A DNA stretch of 64,000 nt from Leeia aquatica (GTDB lineage: Bacteria; Pseudomonadota; Gammaproteobacteria; Burkholderiales; Leeiaceae): positions 496,001 through 560,000 of the forward strand of contig NZ_JABAIM010000001.1 in NCBI RefSeq assembly GCF_012641365.1, written 5' to 3'. The notes under the pieces are model-generated. The model saw only the letters and a list, made by a program, of their open reading frames with translations. It searched no databases and had not been told where the DNA came from. The stretch's first letter is position 1. Each line of letters opens with the position of its first letter. Positions 53,859-64,000 of the stretch are shown piece by piece. The translations under genes were made by a program, and so were the position numbers.

Positions 53859-55784
53859 GTGTCCCTGTTCCGACAACTCTGGCTGGTGGTGGTGGTGTCC
53901 ACGCTGATTGCCTTTTCAGGCAGCTTTGTGGTCAGCATGTTTACGGCCCGCAACTACCTGCAGCAGCAACTCTTTACGCAGAGTACCGACAGTGCCGCTT
54001 CGCTGGCACTGTCGATGTCCCAGCAGAAGAAAGACCCGGCCACGGTAGAGCTGCTGGTCAGCGCGCTGTTCGACAATGGTCACTTCCGCCTGGTGCGTTA
54101 TAGCGATGTGCATGGCAAAACCCTGGTAGAGCGCGTCAACCGTACCCCACCGGACAAGGTGCCGGAGTGGTTTGTGCGCCTGTTCCCGCTGGATGCGGGT
54201 CAAGGGGTGGCCCAGGTATCAGACGGCTGGATGCAGTCTGGCAGCGTCACCATCATCGCCCACACCCGCTTTGCCTACCAGGCGCTATGGGATGGTGCAC
54301 TCAAGCTGTTCCTGTGGATCCTGATCGCCGGGGTGCTGACCGGGCTGATGGGCTCTGCCTTGCTGCGCACCATCCAGCGCCCGATGCGGCGCGTGGTCGA
54401 GCAGGCGCGTGCAATTACCGAGCGGCGCTTTATTACCATCCCCGAGCCCCGCACGCCTGAGTTACGCAGCCTGGCGCAGGCCATGAACCGCATGGTCACC
54501 CAGGTGAAAGCCATGTTTGCCGAGCAGGCCAGCCGCATTGAGCAACTGCGACAGGAAGCCAACAACGATGCCCTGACCGGCCTCGCCAACCGCGATTACT
54601 TCGAAAGCCGGTTGCGCAGCGCCCTGCATGATGACGATGCCCCACCGACCGGCGCCTTGCTGCTGATCCGGCTGTTTGACCTGGCCGGGATCAACCAGCG
54701 GCTAGGTCGGGACCGGACCGACCAATTGCTGAGAGAAGCCGCCGACCGCATCCGTGAAAGCGCCGCAGAAGACGATGAACGCCTGCTGGCGCGCTTGAAC
54801 GGCGCCGATTTTGCCCTGCTCGACCTGAGGGCCGATGTCAGCGAAACCCGGCATCTGGCACAGCAAATCCTTGACCGACTGACCGATCTCTACCGCCAGG
54901 GGCTCACCGACCAGGACAATGTGGCACATATCGGCTTTACCCTGTACCAGCACGAAGATGACCCCGCCCAGCTGTGGCAGCAGGTCAGCGAGGCGCTGGC
55001 CCAGGCGCAGGCCACCGGCGCCAACCAGGCCCGACAGGCCGAGCAGGCCGACCGTGCACGTATGCTGGATGTCGCCCACTGGCAGCCTCGTCTGGAGCAG
55101 GCGCTACAGCAGCAGCACTTTGCCCTGGGTCAGTTCCCGGTCTTGAACATGCAAGGGGAACGCCTGCACGATGAACTGATGCTGCGGCTGCGTGATCTGG
55201 AAAGCGACGGCCTGCTGCCCGCCGGGCGTTTCATGCCCGCCGCCGCCCGCCTCGGCCTGATCCCGCAGCTCGATCTGGAGGTGGTACGGCTGGCGCTGCA
55301 GCACGTCAAGCAAGCCCGGCAACCGGTGGCCATCAACCTCGCCGCCGCATCGGTTCTCTCCACCGAGTTTCAAGGCAAGCTGCTGCTGCAGCTCAACCAG
55401 CACAGCCGCGAAGCCAAATACCTGTGGTTTGAAGTCAATGAGCATGGCTTCCGCGACGAACTGCAGGCACTGGGGCAGCTGGCGACCCGCTTGCGCCCCT
55501 TGGGCTGCAAGGTGGGTATTGAGCACTTTGGCCGACACTTCAACAGCATTCCACGCCTGCATGAGCTGGGACTGGACTACCTGAAAGTGGACGGCAGTTT
55601 CATCCACCAGATTCACGACAACCGGGGCAACCAGCTGCTGGTCAAAGCCATCGCCGACATCGCCAACAACCTTGGCATCATCACCATCGCCGAGCGAGTG
55701 GAAAGCGAGCAGGAATGGCAAGCCTTGCAGGCATTAGGCATTCAAGGGGTGACCGGCCCAGCGGCGACGCGGCATGGTGGCTGA
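53859..55784 (+). CDS. lapD: LapD-type inner-membrane c-di-GMP receptor
   Basis: 641 aa. Sequence order: TM1 (about 5-25), periplasmic LapD/MoxY-like output domain that binds LapG (about 26-148; DWFVRLFPLD-like segment), TM2 (about 148-168), HAMP, degenerate GGDEF (NGADF in place of GGDEF) and degenerate EAL (DELMLRL in place of EALLR). Loss of catalytic residues fits a receptor rather than an enzyme. The start is set at GTG 53859: AAGGA is 6 nt upstream, whereas it touches ATG 53853, and the resulting MSLFRQL matches the usual LapD N-terminus. With c-di-GMP bound it would hold LapG inactive. Confidence 0.93.
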   Translation: MSLFRQLWLVVVVSTLIAFSGSFVVSMFTARNYLQQQLFTQSTDSAASLALSMSQQKKDPATVELLVSALFDNGHFRLVRYSDVHGKTLVERVNRTPPDKVPEWFVRLFPLDAGQGVAQVSDGWMQSGSVTIIAHTRFAYQALWDGALKLFLWILIAGVLTGLMGSALLRTIQRPMRRVVEQARAITERRFITIPEPRTPELRSLAQAMNRMVTQVKAMFAEQASRIEQLRQEANNDALTGLANRDYFESRLRSALHDDDAPPTGALLLIRLFDLAGINQRLGRDRTDQLLREAADRIRESAAEDDERLLARLNGADFALLDLRADVSETRHLAQQILDRLTDLYRQGLTDQDNVAHIGFTLYQHEDDPAQLWQQVSEALAQAQATGANQARQAEQADRARMLDVAHWQPRLEQALQQQHFALGQFPVLNMQGERLHDELMLRLRDLESDGLLPAGRFMPAAARLGLIPQLDLEVVRLALQHVKQARQPVAINLAAASVLSTEFQGKLLLQLNQHSREAKYLWFEVNEHGFRDELQALGQLATRLRPLGCKVGIEHFGRHFNSIPRLHELGLDYLKVDGSFIHQIHDNRGNQLLVKAIADIANNLGIITIAERVESEQEWQALQALGIQGVTGPAATRHGG

Positions 55785-55798
55785 AGAGGGATCGATAA

Positions 55799-56104
55799 AT
55801 GAAGATGCACACGGGTTTACGCTGGGCGCTACTGCTCTTGCTCACCCTCGCCCTCCCGTTCACCTATCAGCTGGGTCGTCAGCACGGTCGCGAGCAGGGT
55901 TATCACCAAGGTTTTGCCCGAGGGCAGGTTGAGCTGGCCATTGCACTGCATGGCGCATTGCCCTATCAGGTGGACGGACGCACGCCCGAGAACAGCTATC
56001 AGCGCTGGCGAAGCATCAAGGATATTGATCTCTTTATCCTCACCCGCAATGGCGTCAAAACCTTGGCCTGGTGGGGTGATGCGCCGAAGCCCGCCAAATT
56101 GTGA
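55799..56104 (+). CDS. Small membrane-anchored or exported hypothetical protein
   Basis: 101 aa. A hydrophobic N-terminus (LRWALLLLLTLALPFTYQL) followed by a Gly/His-rich stretch (GRQHGREQGYHQGFARGQVELA) and a tail (IKDIDLFILTRNGVKTLAWWGDAPK). No family recognised. It follows lapD by 14 bp and may belong to that operon. ATG 55799 is the first in frame. Confidence 0.55.
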   Translation: MKMHTGLRWALLLLLTLALPFTYQLGRQHGREQGYHQGFARGQVELAIALHGALPYQVDGRTPENSYQRWRSIKDIDLFILTRNGVKTLAWWGDAPKPAKL

Positions 56105-56140
56105 GGTCTTTGGCAAGACTGCAGGCAAGCTGATATGAGA

Positions 56141-56162
56141 AAAGGTCGCCCAAGCGACCTTT
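56141..56162. terminator. Bidirectional terminator between the lapD operon and tRNA-Pro
   Basis: AAAGGTCGC-CCAA-GCGACCTTT; T-runs flank it on both strands, so it can end tRNA-Pro (minus) and the 55799 gene (plus). Confidence 0.8.
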
Positions 56163-56171
56163 ATCATTTGA

Positions 56172-56249
<78 letters not shown>

Positions 56250-56261
56250 ACCGAGCCCGCG

Positions 56262-56290
56262 ATTATACCGAATTCCGCAAGGAATGCCAG
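56262..56290 (-). promoter_or_regulatory. Promoter of tRNA-Pro
   Basis: Minus strand CTGGCA (56290-56285) and TATAAT (56267-56262) with a 17-bp spacer, just after the merR stop. Confidence 0.75.
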
Positions 56291-56665
56291 TCAGGCACGC
56301 AAGATTGCCAGAATTTCTCCCAGCGACTGCCGGATTGGCAGAACCGGCTCGGCGACAACCGGTGCCGTATGCGCCGACACCGGCGCATCGATGCCCAGAT
56401 CCAGCTCAGACAAACGATTGCGCGCACCGCTGATGGTGAAGCCTTCTTCGTACAGCAAACCGCGGATGCGACGGATCAGCAGCACTTCGTGGTGCTGATA
56501 GTAACGGCGGTTGCCGCGCCGCTTGACCGGCTTGAGCTGGGTGAACTCCTGCTCCCAATAACGGAGCACATGCGGCTTCACCCCGCACAAGTCGCTCACT
56601 TCTCCGATGGTGAAATAGCGCTTGGCCGGGATCGGCGGCAGATCAGGCTTGTTCGTTTCGACCAT
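56291..56665 (-). CDS. MerR-family regulator
   Basis: 124 aa. Winged HTH near the N-terminus: [55 protein letters not shown] (about 17-72), then a short tail that lacks the long dimer helix and any metal-binding Cys. Such short MerR proteins next to ihfA are conserved in proteobacteria; target unknown. It overlaps ihfA by 23 bp, so it is translated with it. Confidence 0.92.
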   Translation of the reverse strand: MVETNKPDLPPIPAKRYFTIGEVSDLCGVKPHVLRYWEQEFTQLKPVKRRGNRRYYQHHEVLLIRRIRGLLYEEGFTISGARNRLSELDLGIDAPVSAHTAPVVAEPVLPIRQSLGEILAILRA

Positions 56666-56954
56666 GGCTGGTTTCGACCAGTCCCTTCAGTTTCTGGCTG
56701 GCATGGAAAGTCACCACGCGACGCGCCGTAATCGGAATCTCTTCTCCGGTTTTCGGATTGCGACCCGGACGCTGCGGCTTGTCCCGCAGCTGGAAGTTGC
56801 CAAAGCCGGACAGCTTGACGCTCTCCCCCGCTTCCAGCGAGGTGCGGATTTCCTCGAAAAAGGCTTCCACCATTTCCTTGGCTTCCCGCTTGTTCAAACC
56901 GACCTGCTCAAACAGGACGTCGGCCAGTTCGGCCTTGGTCAAGGTTGTTACCAT
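56643..56954 (-). CDS. ihfA: Integration host factor alpha subunit
   Basis: 103 aa DNA-bending HU-family protein. [86 protein letters not shown] is a complete IHF-alpha; the tip Pro of the intercalating arm is in [15 protein letters not shown] 56954 is chosen at the conserved N-terminus. Follows pheT after 16 bp. Confidence 0.97.
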   Translation of the reverse strand: MVTTLTKAELADVLFEQVGLNKREAKEMVEAFFEEIRTSLEAGESVKLSGFGNFQLRDKPQRPGRNPKTGEEIPITARRVVTFHASQKLKGLVETSHGRNEQA

Positions 56955-56970
56955 TATCGCCCCCACGACG

Positions 56971-59385
56971 TCAGTTGCGCAGTTGCGCGCCATGTTGCCG
57001 TGAAGCCTCTGCCAGCAGGGTGGCAATCGCCCCCTCGATTTCCTCGTCGGTCAGAGTCTTCAGAGTATTGTGCAACATCACGCGAAGCGCAAGGCTCTTT
57101 TTACCGCTTTCTATGCCTTTACCTGCATACACATCAAACAGGCTGATTTCGGTCACCAGCGCAGGTGCACTGGCGCGCAAATCATCGACCAGCTGCTGTG
57201 CAGGCAGCTGCTGGTCCACCACCAGGGCGAGGTCTCGCCGCACGGCCGGCAGGCTGGAAATGTCCTGATAATCCGGCAAAGGTACCTGTAATACCGGCGA
57301 TGCTTCCAGCTCGAACACTACCGGTGCTGATGGCAGATCATACGCCTGAACCCACTGCGGGTGCAGTTCGCCGATCCAGCCGATGTCCTGCCCGTTCAGT
57401 TGCACCCGCGCCGAGCGGCCGGGATGCAATGCCGGGTGACTGTCCTTGATGCAGCGTACCGTACCGGAAGCTTGCAATAACTGTTCCATGTCTGCCTTGA
57501 CATCGAAGAAGTCCACCGCACGCCCACTATCCGCCCACTGCTCCGGCAGCGCGCTGCCCCAGGCCAAGGCGGCCACCCGCATCGGCTGGGCGTAGCCGGC
57601 CACCGTCAGCGGGCCATTCTGCACACTGGCGTCACGCAGGAACACCTTGCCCAGCTCGAACAGCCGCACACGGGCGGCCTTGCGGTTGAGGTTATAGCGC
57701 AGGGTGCTGACCAGGCCACCGATCAGGCTGGAGCGCATCACTTCCAGATGGCTGGCGATCGGGTTCTTCAGGGCAATCGCATTGTCGTTGCCAGCGAAAT
57801 CCCGCTCCCAGGCACGTTCGACGAAGCTGTAGTTGATCACTTCCTGATAATCCACATCGGCCAGCAGCACGCGCAGCTGATGCAGCGAGCGGGTGGCTTC
57901 GGTAGCGATCCGCATGTTGGCAGGCACCTTGGGTGGGCGGGCCGGGATGCGCTCAAAGCCGTACACCCGCGCCACTTCTTCCACCAGGTCTTCTTCAATT
58001 TCCAGATCGAAGCGGTAAGACGGCGGCGTCACCACCAGCCGCATCTCGCCGCCCTCTTCGCTGCGCTGGCAAGGCAAGCCGAGGCGGCGGAAAATCTGCT
58101 GCATGGTGTCGTCGTCAATGTCGACCCCAATCAGCTTGCGGGCACGCACGGTACGCATGCTCACCGGCGGGCGGGCGGGCAGCTCGGCCACTTGCCATTG
58201 CACCGGCCCCGGTTCGCCACCGCAGATCTCCACAATCAGCTGGCTGGCGCGTTCCATGGCACGGGCCGTACCATCGAAATCCACACCGCGTTCGAAACGG
58301 TGCGAGGCGTCCGAGCTGAAATTGTAGCGGCGGGCGCGCCCGGCAATCGCCGCCGGGAAGAAGAATGCCGCTTCCAGATAGATGTGGCGGGTATGCAGCT
58401 CCGCCTTGGTGGACTGGCCACCCATGATGCCAGCCAGGCCAATCGGGCCGCTGTCGTCGGCAATCAGCAACACCGATTCGTCCACCGTCACCGTCTGTTC
58501 ATTCAGCAGCTTCAGCTGTTCGCCAGCGCGGCCAAAGCGCACGTCGATGCTGCCTTGCAGGCGGTCGAGATCGTACACATGCAGCGGCTGGCCCAGCTCC
58601 AGCATCACATAATTGGTCACATCCACCAGCGCGGAAATCGAGCGCAGACCAACGCGCTCCAGCCGCTGCACCATCCAGGCCGGGGTCTGTGCCTTGGCAT
58701 CCACATTGCGGATCACCCGGCCACCAAAGCGGCCACACCCAGCCGGGCTGCTGATGCGCGCCGGGAAGGTGGCGTCGCTCTGCGGCGACACCGGCAGCAT
58801 CGCCGGCATCTGCAGCGGGGTATCGGTCAGCGCCGAGACTTCACGCGCCACCCCCAGCAGGGACAGGCAATCGGCGCGATTGGGCGTCAGCTTGATGGTG
58901 ATTTTCTGGTCGTCCAGCTGCAACAGCTGGTAGACGTCAGCCCCCACCGGGCTGTCTTCAGGCAGTTCCAGCAGGCCACCGTGGTCTTCCGACAGGCGCA
59001 GCTCGCGGGCCGAGCACAGCATGCCAAAGCTCTCCACACCCCGCATCTTGACTGGCGCAATCACAAATGGCTTGTCTGCGCTCTCACCCGGCAGAGCCGC
59101 CCCTACCAGCGCGCAGGGGATCTTGATCCCGGCGCGAGCGTTCGGCGCACCGCAGACAATCTGCAGGGTTTCGCCGCCCACATCTACACTGCACACATTC
59201 AGCCGGTCGGCATTCGGGTGCCGTTCGGTGCTGAGGATATGCCCCACCACCACCTTGCTGAACGGCACGCCCACCGGATCGCAGTCTTCCACTTCCAGAC
59301 CGGCCATGGTCAGCAGGTGGGTCAGTTGTTCAGTCGTCAACGCCGGATTGACCAGCGTACGCAGCCATTGTTCAGAGAATTGCAT
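56971..59385 (-). CDS. pheT: Phenylalanyl-tRNA synthetase beta subunit
   Basis: 804 aa. Order: EMAP/tRNA-binding domain (about 40-150), B3/B4 domain, B5 DNA-binding-like domain (about 410-480), catalytic-like module with B6/B7, and the C-terminal FDX-ACB anticodon-recognition domain ([24 protein letters not shown] to the end). Together with PheS it charges tRNA-Phe. Follows pheS by 39 bp. Confidence 0.97.
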   Translation of the reverse strand: MQFSEQWLRTLVNPALTTEQLTHLLTMAGLEVEDCDPVGVPFSKVVVGHILSTERHPNADRLNVCSVDVGGETLQIVCGAPNARAGIKIPCALVGAALPGESADKPFVIAPVKMRGVESFGMLCSARELRLSEDHGGLLELPEDSPVGADVYQLLQLDDQKITIKLTPNRADCLSLLGVAREVSALTDTPLQMPAMLPVSPQSDATFPARISSPAGCGRFGGRVIRNVDAKAQTPAWMVQRLERVGLRSISALVDVTNYVMLELGQPLHVYDLDRLQGSIDVRFGRAGEQLKLLNEQTVTVDESVLLIADDSGPIGLAGIMGGQSTKAELHTRHIYLEAAFFFPAAIAGRARRYNFSSDASHRFERGVDFDGTARAMERASQLIVEICGGEPGPVQWQVAELPARPPVSMRTVRARKLIGVDIDDDTMQQIFRRLGLPCQRSEEGGEMRLVVTPPSYRFDLEIEEDLVEEVARVYGFERIPARPPKVPANMRIATEATRSLHQLRVLLADVDYQEVINYSFVERAWERDFAGNDNAIALKNPIASHLEVMRSSLIGGLVSTLRYNLNRKAARVRLFELGKVFLRDASVQNGPLTVAGYAQPMRVAALAWGSALPEQWADSGRAVDFFDVKADMEQLLQASGTVRCIKDSHPALHPGRSARVQLNGQDIGWIGELHPQWVQAYDLPSAPVVFELEASPVLQVPLPDYQDISSLPAVRRDLALVVDQQLPAQQLVDDLRASAPALVTEISLFDVYAGKGIESGKKSLALRVMLHNTLKTLTDEEIEGAIATLLAEASRQHGAQLRN

Positions 59386-59424
59386 GATCGCCTACGGTAT
59401 GGATGTCAATAATCGGGGTGCTGC

Positions 59425-60875
<1,451 letters not shown>

Positions 60876-60887
60876 TGTTCATACTCC

Positions 60888-61085
60888 TTATGCAAACGGC
60901 AACATGGCACGGACAGAAGCCATGTTGGTGCTGTGAACTGCTGCGCTGCCACGCAGTTGACGCTTGTTCTTGGTGGTCTTCTTGGTCAGGATGTGACGCT
61001 TGAACGCTTGGGAGCGCTTCACGGCACCACTGCCCATAACCTTGAAGCGCTTTTTCGCGCTGCTCTTGGTTTTCATCTTCGGCAT
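60888..61085 (-). CDS. rpmI: 50S ribosomal protein L35
   Basis: 65 aa; [39 protein letters not shown] is diagnostic. The 133 bp upstream to infC could carry the L20 target. Confidence 0.98.
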   Translation of the reverse strand: MPKMKTKSSAKKRFKVMGSGAVKRSQAFKRHILTKKTTKNKRQLRGSAAVHSTNMASVRAMLPFA

Positions 61086-61218
61086 GGTATTACCTTTTTT
61101 TCAAATCGGCGCCGGGTGGTCGAACCGTTCGACACTTAAACCACGGACACCGCCTGTTTTCCCGTTGCCGGGAAACTTGCGGCAGGCAGGATGCCCTGCC
61201 CGCTTCATACGTTGGCGA

Positions 61219-61737
61219 TCAACGCTTTTTCGGCGCGATCACCATGATCATCTGGCGACCTTCCAGCTTCGGGAACTGCTCCACCGTGCCATGCTCGGCC
61301 AGATCGGCTTCCACCCGCTTGAGCAGGTTAAGGCCAAACTCCTGGTGGGCCATTTCCCGGCCCCGGAAGCGCAAGGTGATCTTGGTCTTGTCACCTTCAT
61401 TGAGGAACCGGATCAGATTCCGCATCTTGACCTGATAGTCGCCTTCGTCCGTCGCAGGGCGGAACTTGATTTCCTTCACCTGCATCTGCTTTTGCTTGGA
61501 CTTGGCTTCCTGCTTGCGCTTGCTCTCCTGGTACTTGTACTTGCCGTAGTCCATCAGACGGCAGACCGGAGGTTGGGCTTGCGGTGCAATTTCTACCAGA
61601 TCAACTTCAGCTTCTTCCGCCAACTGCAGGGCGGCGCGCGAACTCATGATACCCAGCTGTTCGCCTTCCAGCCCGACCAACCGCAATTCCGGCAGGTTGA
61701 TCTCGTAGTTGATGCGCGGTTCTTTCTCTTGAGCGAT
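61219..61737 (-). CDS. infC: Translation initiation factor IF-3 (non-ATG start)
   Basis: 172 aa. The N-domain ([31 protein letters not shown]..) and C-domain ([52 protein letters not shown]) are complete. There is no ATG, GTG or TTG at the conserved N-terminus. The best start is ATC at 61737, with AGGAG 8 nt upstream; ATT at 61743 is closer (2 nt) and less likely. Rare AUU/AUC starts let IF-3 repress its own translation in E. coli. The gene starts 27 bp after thrS. Confidence 0.95.
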   Translation of the reverse strand: MAQEKEPRINYEINLPELRLVGLEGEQLGIMSSRAALQLAEEAEVDLVEIAPQAQPPVCRLMDYGKYKYQESKRKQEAKSKQKQMQVKEIKFRPATDEGDYQVKMRNLIRFLNEGDKTKITLRFRGREMAHQEFGLNLLKRVEADLAEHGTVEQFPKLEGRQMIMVIAPKKR

Positions 61738-61764
61738 GACAATATCTCCTGTTTATTGAACGAC

Positions 61765-63672
61765 TTAGCGCCGCCCGGCCACGTCCGCGCGGAATAGCGC
61801 GGCCACCTCGGCCAGCGGCAGCTGCCCCAGATCCTCACCTTTGCGGTTGCGTACGGCTACGGCGCCGGCTTCCATTTCTTTATCGCCGACAATCAGCAAA
61901 TACGGCAGACGCTGCAAACTGTGCTCGCGAATTTTATAGGTTATTTTCTCGTTTCTCAAGTCCGAGTCAACGCTAAAGCCTTGTTCTTTCAAGAAATCAA
62001 CCACTTTACCCACATATTCAGCCTGACGATCGGTAATGTTGAGCACCATCGCCTGCACCGGCGCCAGCCACATCGGGAAGCTGCCAGCGTGGTGTTCGAT
62101 CAGGATGCCGAGGAAGCGCTCAAACGAGCCAATGATGGCCCGGTGCAGCATCAGCGGGCGACGACGGCCATTGTCTTCCGTGACATACTCGGCATCCAGA
62201 CGCTCCGGCAGCACCGCATCGAGCTGAATGGTGCCACATTGCCAGGAGCGGCCCAGCGCATCCTTGATGTGGTATTCCACCTTGGGACCATAGAAAGCGC
62301 CCTCACCCGGCAGCTCTTCCCACTCCACTTCACAGGCACGCAGCGCAGCACGCAGGCCTTCTTCGGCCATGTCCCACAGCTCATCGCTACCGGCACGCTT
62401 TTCCGGGCGCAGCGACAGCTTGATCGCCACCTGGTCAAAGCCGAAATCGCCATATACTTCCATCGCCAGCTTGTGGAAGGCTTTGACCTCTTCAATGTAC
62501 TGGCCTTCGGTACAGAAAATGTGGCCATCATCCTGCACAAAGCCACGCACCCGCATCAGACCATGCAAGGCGCCGGACGGCTCATTGCGGTGGCAGCCGC
62601 CAAACTCGGCCAGCCGGATCGGCAGCTCACGGTAAGAGCGCAGACCGTTATTGAAGATCTGGATGTGCGCCGGGCAGCTCATCGGCTTCAGCGCGTAATC
62701 GCGCTTTTCCGATTCGGTGGTAAACATGCCTTCGCGGTAGTTGTCCCAGTGACCGGAACGCTGCCAAAAGGTGCGGTCCATCAGCTGCGGCGTACGCACT
62801 TCGTTATAGCCCACCTTGGCCAGCTTCTTGCGCAGGTATTGCTCCACCATCTGCCACAGATGCCAGCCCTTGGCGTGCCAAAACACCATACCCGGCGCTT
62901 CATCCTGCAGGTGGAACAGGTCCAGCTGCTTGCCCAGGCGGCGATGGTCACGCTTTTCAGCCTCTTCCAGCTGGAACAGGTAGGCTTCGAGGTCTTCCTT
63001 CTTGGCCCAGGCGGTACCGTAGATGCGCGTCAGCATCTCGTTGTTGGAGTCGCCACGCCAGTAAGCACCGGCCACCTTCATCAGCTTGAATACCTTGAGC
63101 TTGCCGGTAGACGGTACGTGCGGGCCACGGCACAGGTCGGTGAAGTCACCCTCACTGTACAGGCTCACATCCTCACCTTGCGGGATGGAGGCAATGATCT
63201 CGGCCTTGTAGTGCTCGCCGATGCCCTTGAAGTAGCTAACCGCTTCATCACGCGGCAGCACCTTGCGCGTCACCGGAATGTCGCGCTTGGCCAGCTCCTG
63301 CATGCGCTTTTCGATCGCCTCCAGGTCTTCTGGCGTGAACGGGCGCTGGTAGGAGAAATCATAGTAGAAGCCGTTTTCAATAACCGGGCCAATGGTGACC
63401 TGAGCCTCCGGATACAGTTCCTTCACGGCATAGGCCAGCAAGTGTGCCGTAGAGTGGCGAATGATCTCCAGCCCGTCTGCATCACGCTCGGTGACGATGG
63501 CGACATCGGCGTCTTCGGTCAGCAGGGTCGAGAGGTCAACCAGCTTGCCATTGAGGCGGGCTGCCAGTGCAGCACGGGCCAGACCGGCACCAATATTGGC
63601 GGCAACATCAAACAAGGAAACCGGCTGCTCAAACTCGCGCTTGGAGCCATCGGGTAAACGGGCTATCGGCAT
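61765..63672 (-). CDS. thrS: Threonyl-tRNA synthetase
   Basis: 635 aa. N-terminal TGS domain ([28 protein letters not shown], about 1-60), SAD editing domain ([24 protein letters not shown], about 75-200), class II core ([47 protein letters not shown]) and the C-terminal anticodon domain. ATG 63672 gives the conserved start. A terminator and a Thr-rich leader ORF lie upstream (63704-63810), suggesting attenuation by charged tRNA-Thr. Confidence 0.97.
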   Translation of the reverse strand: MPIARLPDGSKREFEQPVSLFDVAANIGAGLARAALAARLNGKLVDLSTLLTEDADVAIVTERDADGLEIIRHSTAHLLAYAVKELYPEAQVTIGPVIENGFYYDFSYQRPFTPEDLEAIEKRMQELAKRDIPVTRKVLPRDEAVSYFKGIGEHYKAEIIASIPQGEDVSLYSEGDFTDLCRGPHVPSTGKLKVFKLMKVAGAYWRGDSNNEMLTRIYGTAWAKKEDLEAYLFQLEEAEKRDHRRLGKQLDLFHLQDEAPGMVFWHAKGWHLWQMVEQYLRKKLAKVGYNEVRTPQLMDRTFWQRSGHWDNYREGMFTTESEKRDYALKPMSCPAHIQIFNNGLRSYRELPIRLAEFGGCHRNEPSGALHGLMRVRGFVQDDGHIFCTEGQYIEEVKAFHKLAMEVYGDFGFDQVAIKLSLRPEKRAGSDELWDMAEEGLRAALRACEVEWEELPGEGAFYGPKVEYHIKDALGRSWQCGTIQLDAVLPERLDAEYVTEDNGRRRPLMLHRAIIGSFERFLGILIEHHAGSFPMWLAPVQAMVLNITDRQAEYVGKVVDFLKEQGFSVDSDLRNEKITYKIREHSLQRLPYLLIVGDKEMEAGAVAVRNRKGEDLGQLPLAEVAALFRADVAGRR

Positions 63673-63703
63673 GATCCTGTGGGTCCTGTAAGGAAAATAC
63701 GGG

Positions 63704-63737
63704 CAAAAAAAAGTGCGGTCGAGCCGCACTTTTTTTC
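63704..63737 (-). terminator. Terminator in the thrS leader (probable attenuator)
   Basis: Minus strand: AGTGCGG-CTCGA-CCGCACT followed by eight T, located 34 nt after the leader-peptide stop and 32 bp before thrS. A-runs on the other side also make it usable in reverse. Confidence 0.85.
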
Positions 63738-63771
63738 AACAACGTGACGCGAACTCTACCGGCGAGATTGC

Positions 63772-63804
63772 TCAGCTAGTCGTCGTAGTTCGGTTCAGTT
63801 GCAT
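63772..63804 (-). CDS. Putative thrS leader peptide (Thr-rich)
   Basis: A 10-codon frame MQLNRTTTTS then TGA, with four consecutive Thr codons (ACT ACG ACG ACT). AGGA (63817-63814) is 9 nt before this ATG; an earlier in-frame ATG at 63810 would add MI. Peptides of this kind let ribosome stalling at Thr codons block formation of the downstream terminator. The layout promoter, leader peptide, terminator, thrS is complete. An explicit antiterminator pairing was not found by eye. Confidence 0.6.
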   Translation of the reverse strand: MQLNRTTTTS

Positions 63805-63806
63805 GA

Positions 63807-63977
63807 TCATTCGTCCTGATCGGGGATGGTTTGACCGCCATCATACCTGAGGCAGTGCATTTTGGGTAGCGCCCGCATTCGGCAAACGATGGCGCTCGTG
63901 GACAGGTCATGGTCGGGAATGATGGCGTATTGATCCGCCGAGAGGCGAACAATCGTCAGGCTGCTCCCGATGGGCAT
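63807..63977 (-). CDS. Possible small or partial ORF upstream of the thrS leader
   Basis: 56 codons from ATG 63977 (AAGG 3 nt upstream) to TGA 63807; the frame also stays open to the window edge, so it may be the 3' end of a larger gene. Translation includes MPIGSSLTIVRLSADQYAII and ends IPDQDE. No family recognised. Its TGA overlaps the first ATG of the leader frame (ATGA). It may be real or fortuitous. Confidence 0.3.
   Translation of the reverse strand: MPIGSSLTIVRLSADQYAIIPDHDLSTSAIVCRMRALPKMHCLRYDGGQTIPDQDE
63840..63845 (-). promoter_or_regulatory. Candidate -10 box of thrS
   Basis: TATGAT on the minus strand, placing a transcription start near 63833, 23-29 nt before the leader peptide. 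No good -35 is visible 16-18 bp upstream. The rest of 63846-64000 shows only the possible ORF listed above. Confidence 0.4.
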
Positions 63978-64000
63978 CGGCCTTGGCGGAGCCGCAGCCG

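Noticed and set aside
57748-59412. 554-codon open frame antisense to pheT
   Set aside because: Shadow of pheT; His/Arg/Gln-rich translation with no recognisable motif.
61921-63657. 578-codon open frame antisense to thrS
   Set aside because: Shadow of thrS in a favourable frame; no motif, no ribosome-binding site.

Overview
The window is a compact, GC-rich (roughly 60-65% by eye) chromosomal segment of a Gram-negative bacterium. Several features point to a betaproteobacterium, probably of the Neisseriales/Chromobacteriaceae-Chitinibacteraceae neighbourhood: the gyrA-serC-pheA order followed by an RmpM-like small OmpA, the thrS-infC-rpmI-rplT-pheS-pheT-ihfA-merR-tRNA-Pro run, and hpnCDE and lapG/lapD blocks. 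This assignment is inferred from gene content; no species can be named. I see no rRNA, CRISPR array, insertion sequence or prophage.

Layout. 0.1-5 kb: pheA, serC and gyrA on the minus strand. 5-8.6 kb: ompA, two tandem lolA-type genes and rarA. 8.8-9.3 kb: an AT-richer Sel1-repeat gene. 9.4-20.6 kb: lysC, an ABC exporter, gluQ, a receiver/Hpt protein, radA, a secreted DUF1800/DUF1501 pair, then tsaB-rimI-udg4. 20.7-22.4 kb: tRNA-His followed by an AT-richer two-gene cassette (a nucleotidyltransferase-like protein and an unknown partner). 22.5-30.8 kb: small enzymes, regulators, two paralogous secreted proteins, truC, tRNA-Arg(CCT), DUF4197 and acetoacetyl-CoA synthetase. 31-42 kb: a PAS-GGDEF-EAL protein, tex, ung, a polar amino-acid ABC transporter, a Bfd-like protein, a PNPOx-like protein, and an ABC1 kinase with a TetR regulator.

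42.2-51.1 kb: an 8.3-kb block lies between two inverted 266-bp copies of a tRNA-Ala(GGC)-tRNA-Glu(TTC) unit that look identical. The block holds a lysophospholipase-like gene, AraC/SnoaL, a DUF695 gene, tRNA-Ser and two tRNA-Arg(ACG), and the squalene operon hpnCDE with an SDR gene. 51.1-56.1 kb: a TolC-type porin with a fused C-terminal NTF2-like domain (lapE-like), divergent from lapG-lapD, the c-di-GMP-controlled adhesin-release switch. 56.2-63.7 kb: the minus-strand translation operon.

How genes work together. LapE, LapG and LapD would export, cleave and protect a large surface adhesin that is not encoded here; the GGDEF-EAL protein at 31 kb could feed the same c-di-GMP pool. HpnC, HpnD and HpnE make squalene. 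tsaB-rimI-udg4 form an overlapping operon. The translation operon carries two post-transcriptional controls visible in the DNA: a non-ATG start for infC, and upstream of thrS a short reading frame with four consecutive Thr codons followed by an intrinsic terminator, which looks like a threonine attenuator. The most novel-looking items are that thrS leader, the nucleotidyltransferase cassette beside tRNA-His, the inverted tRNA repeats, and the TolC-NTF2 fusion.
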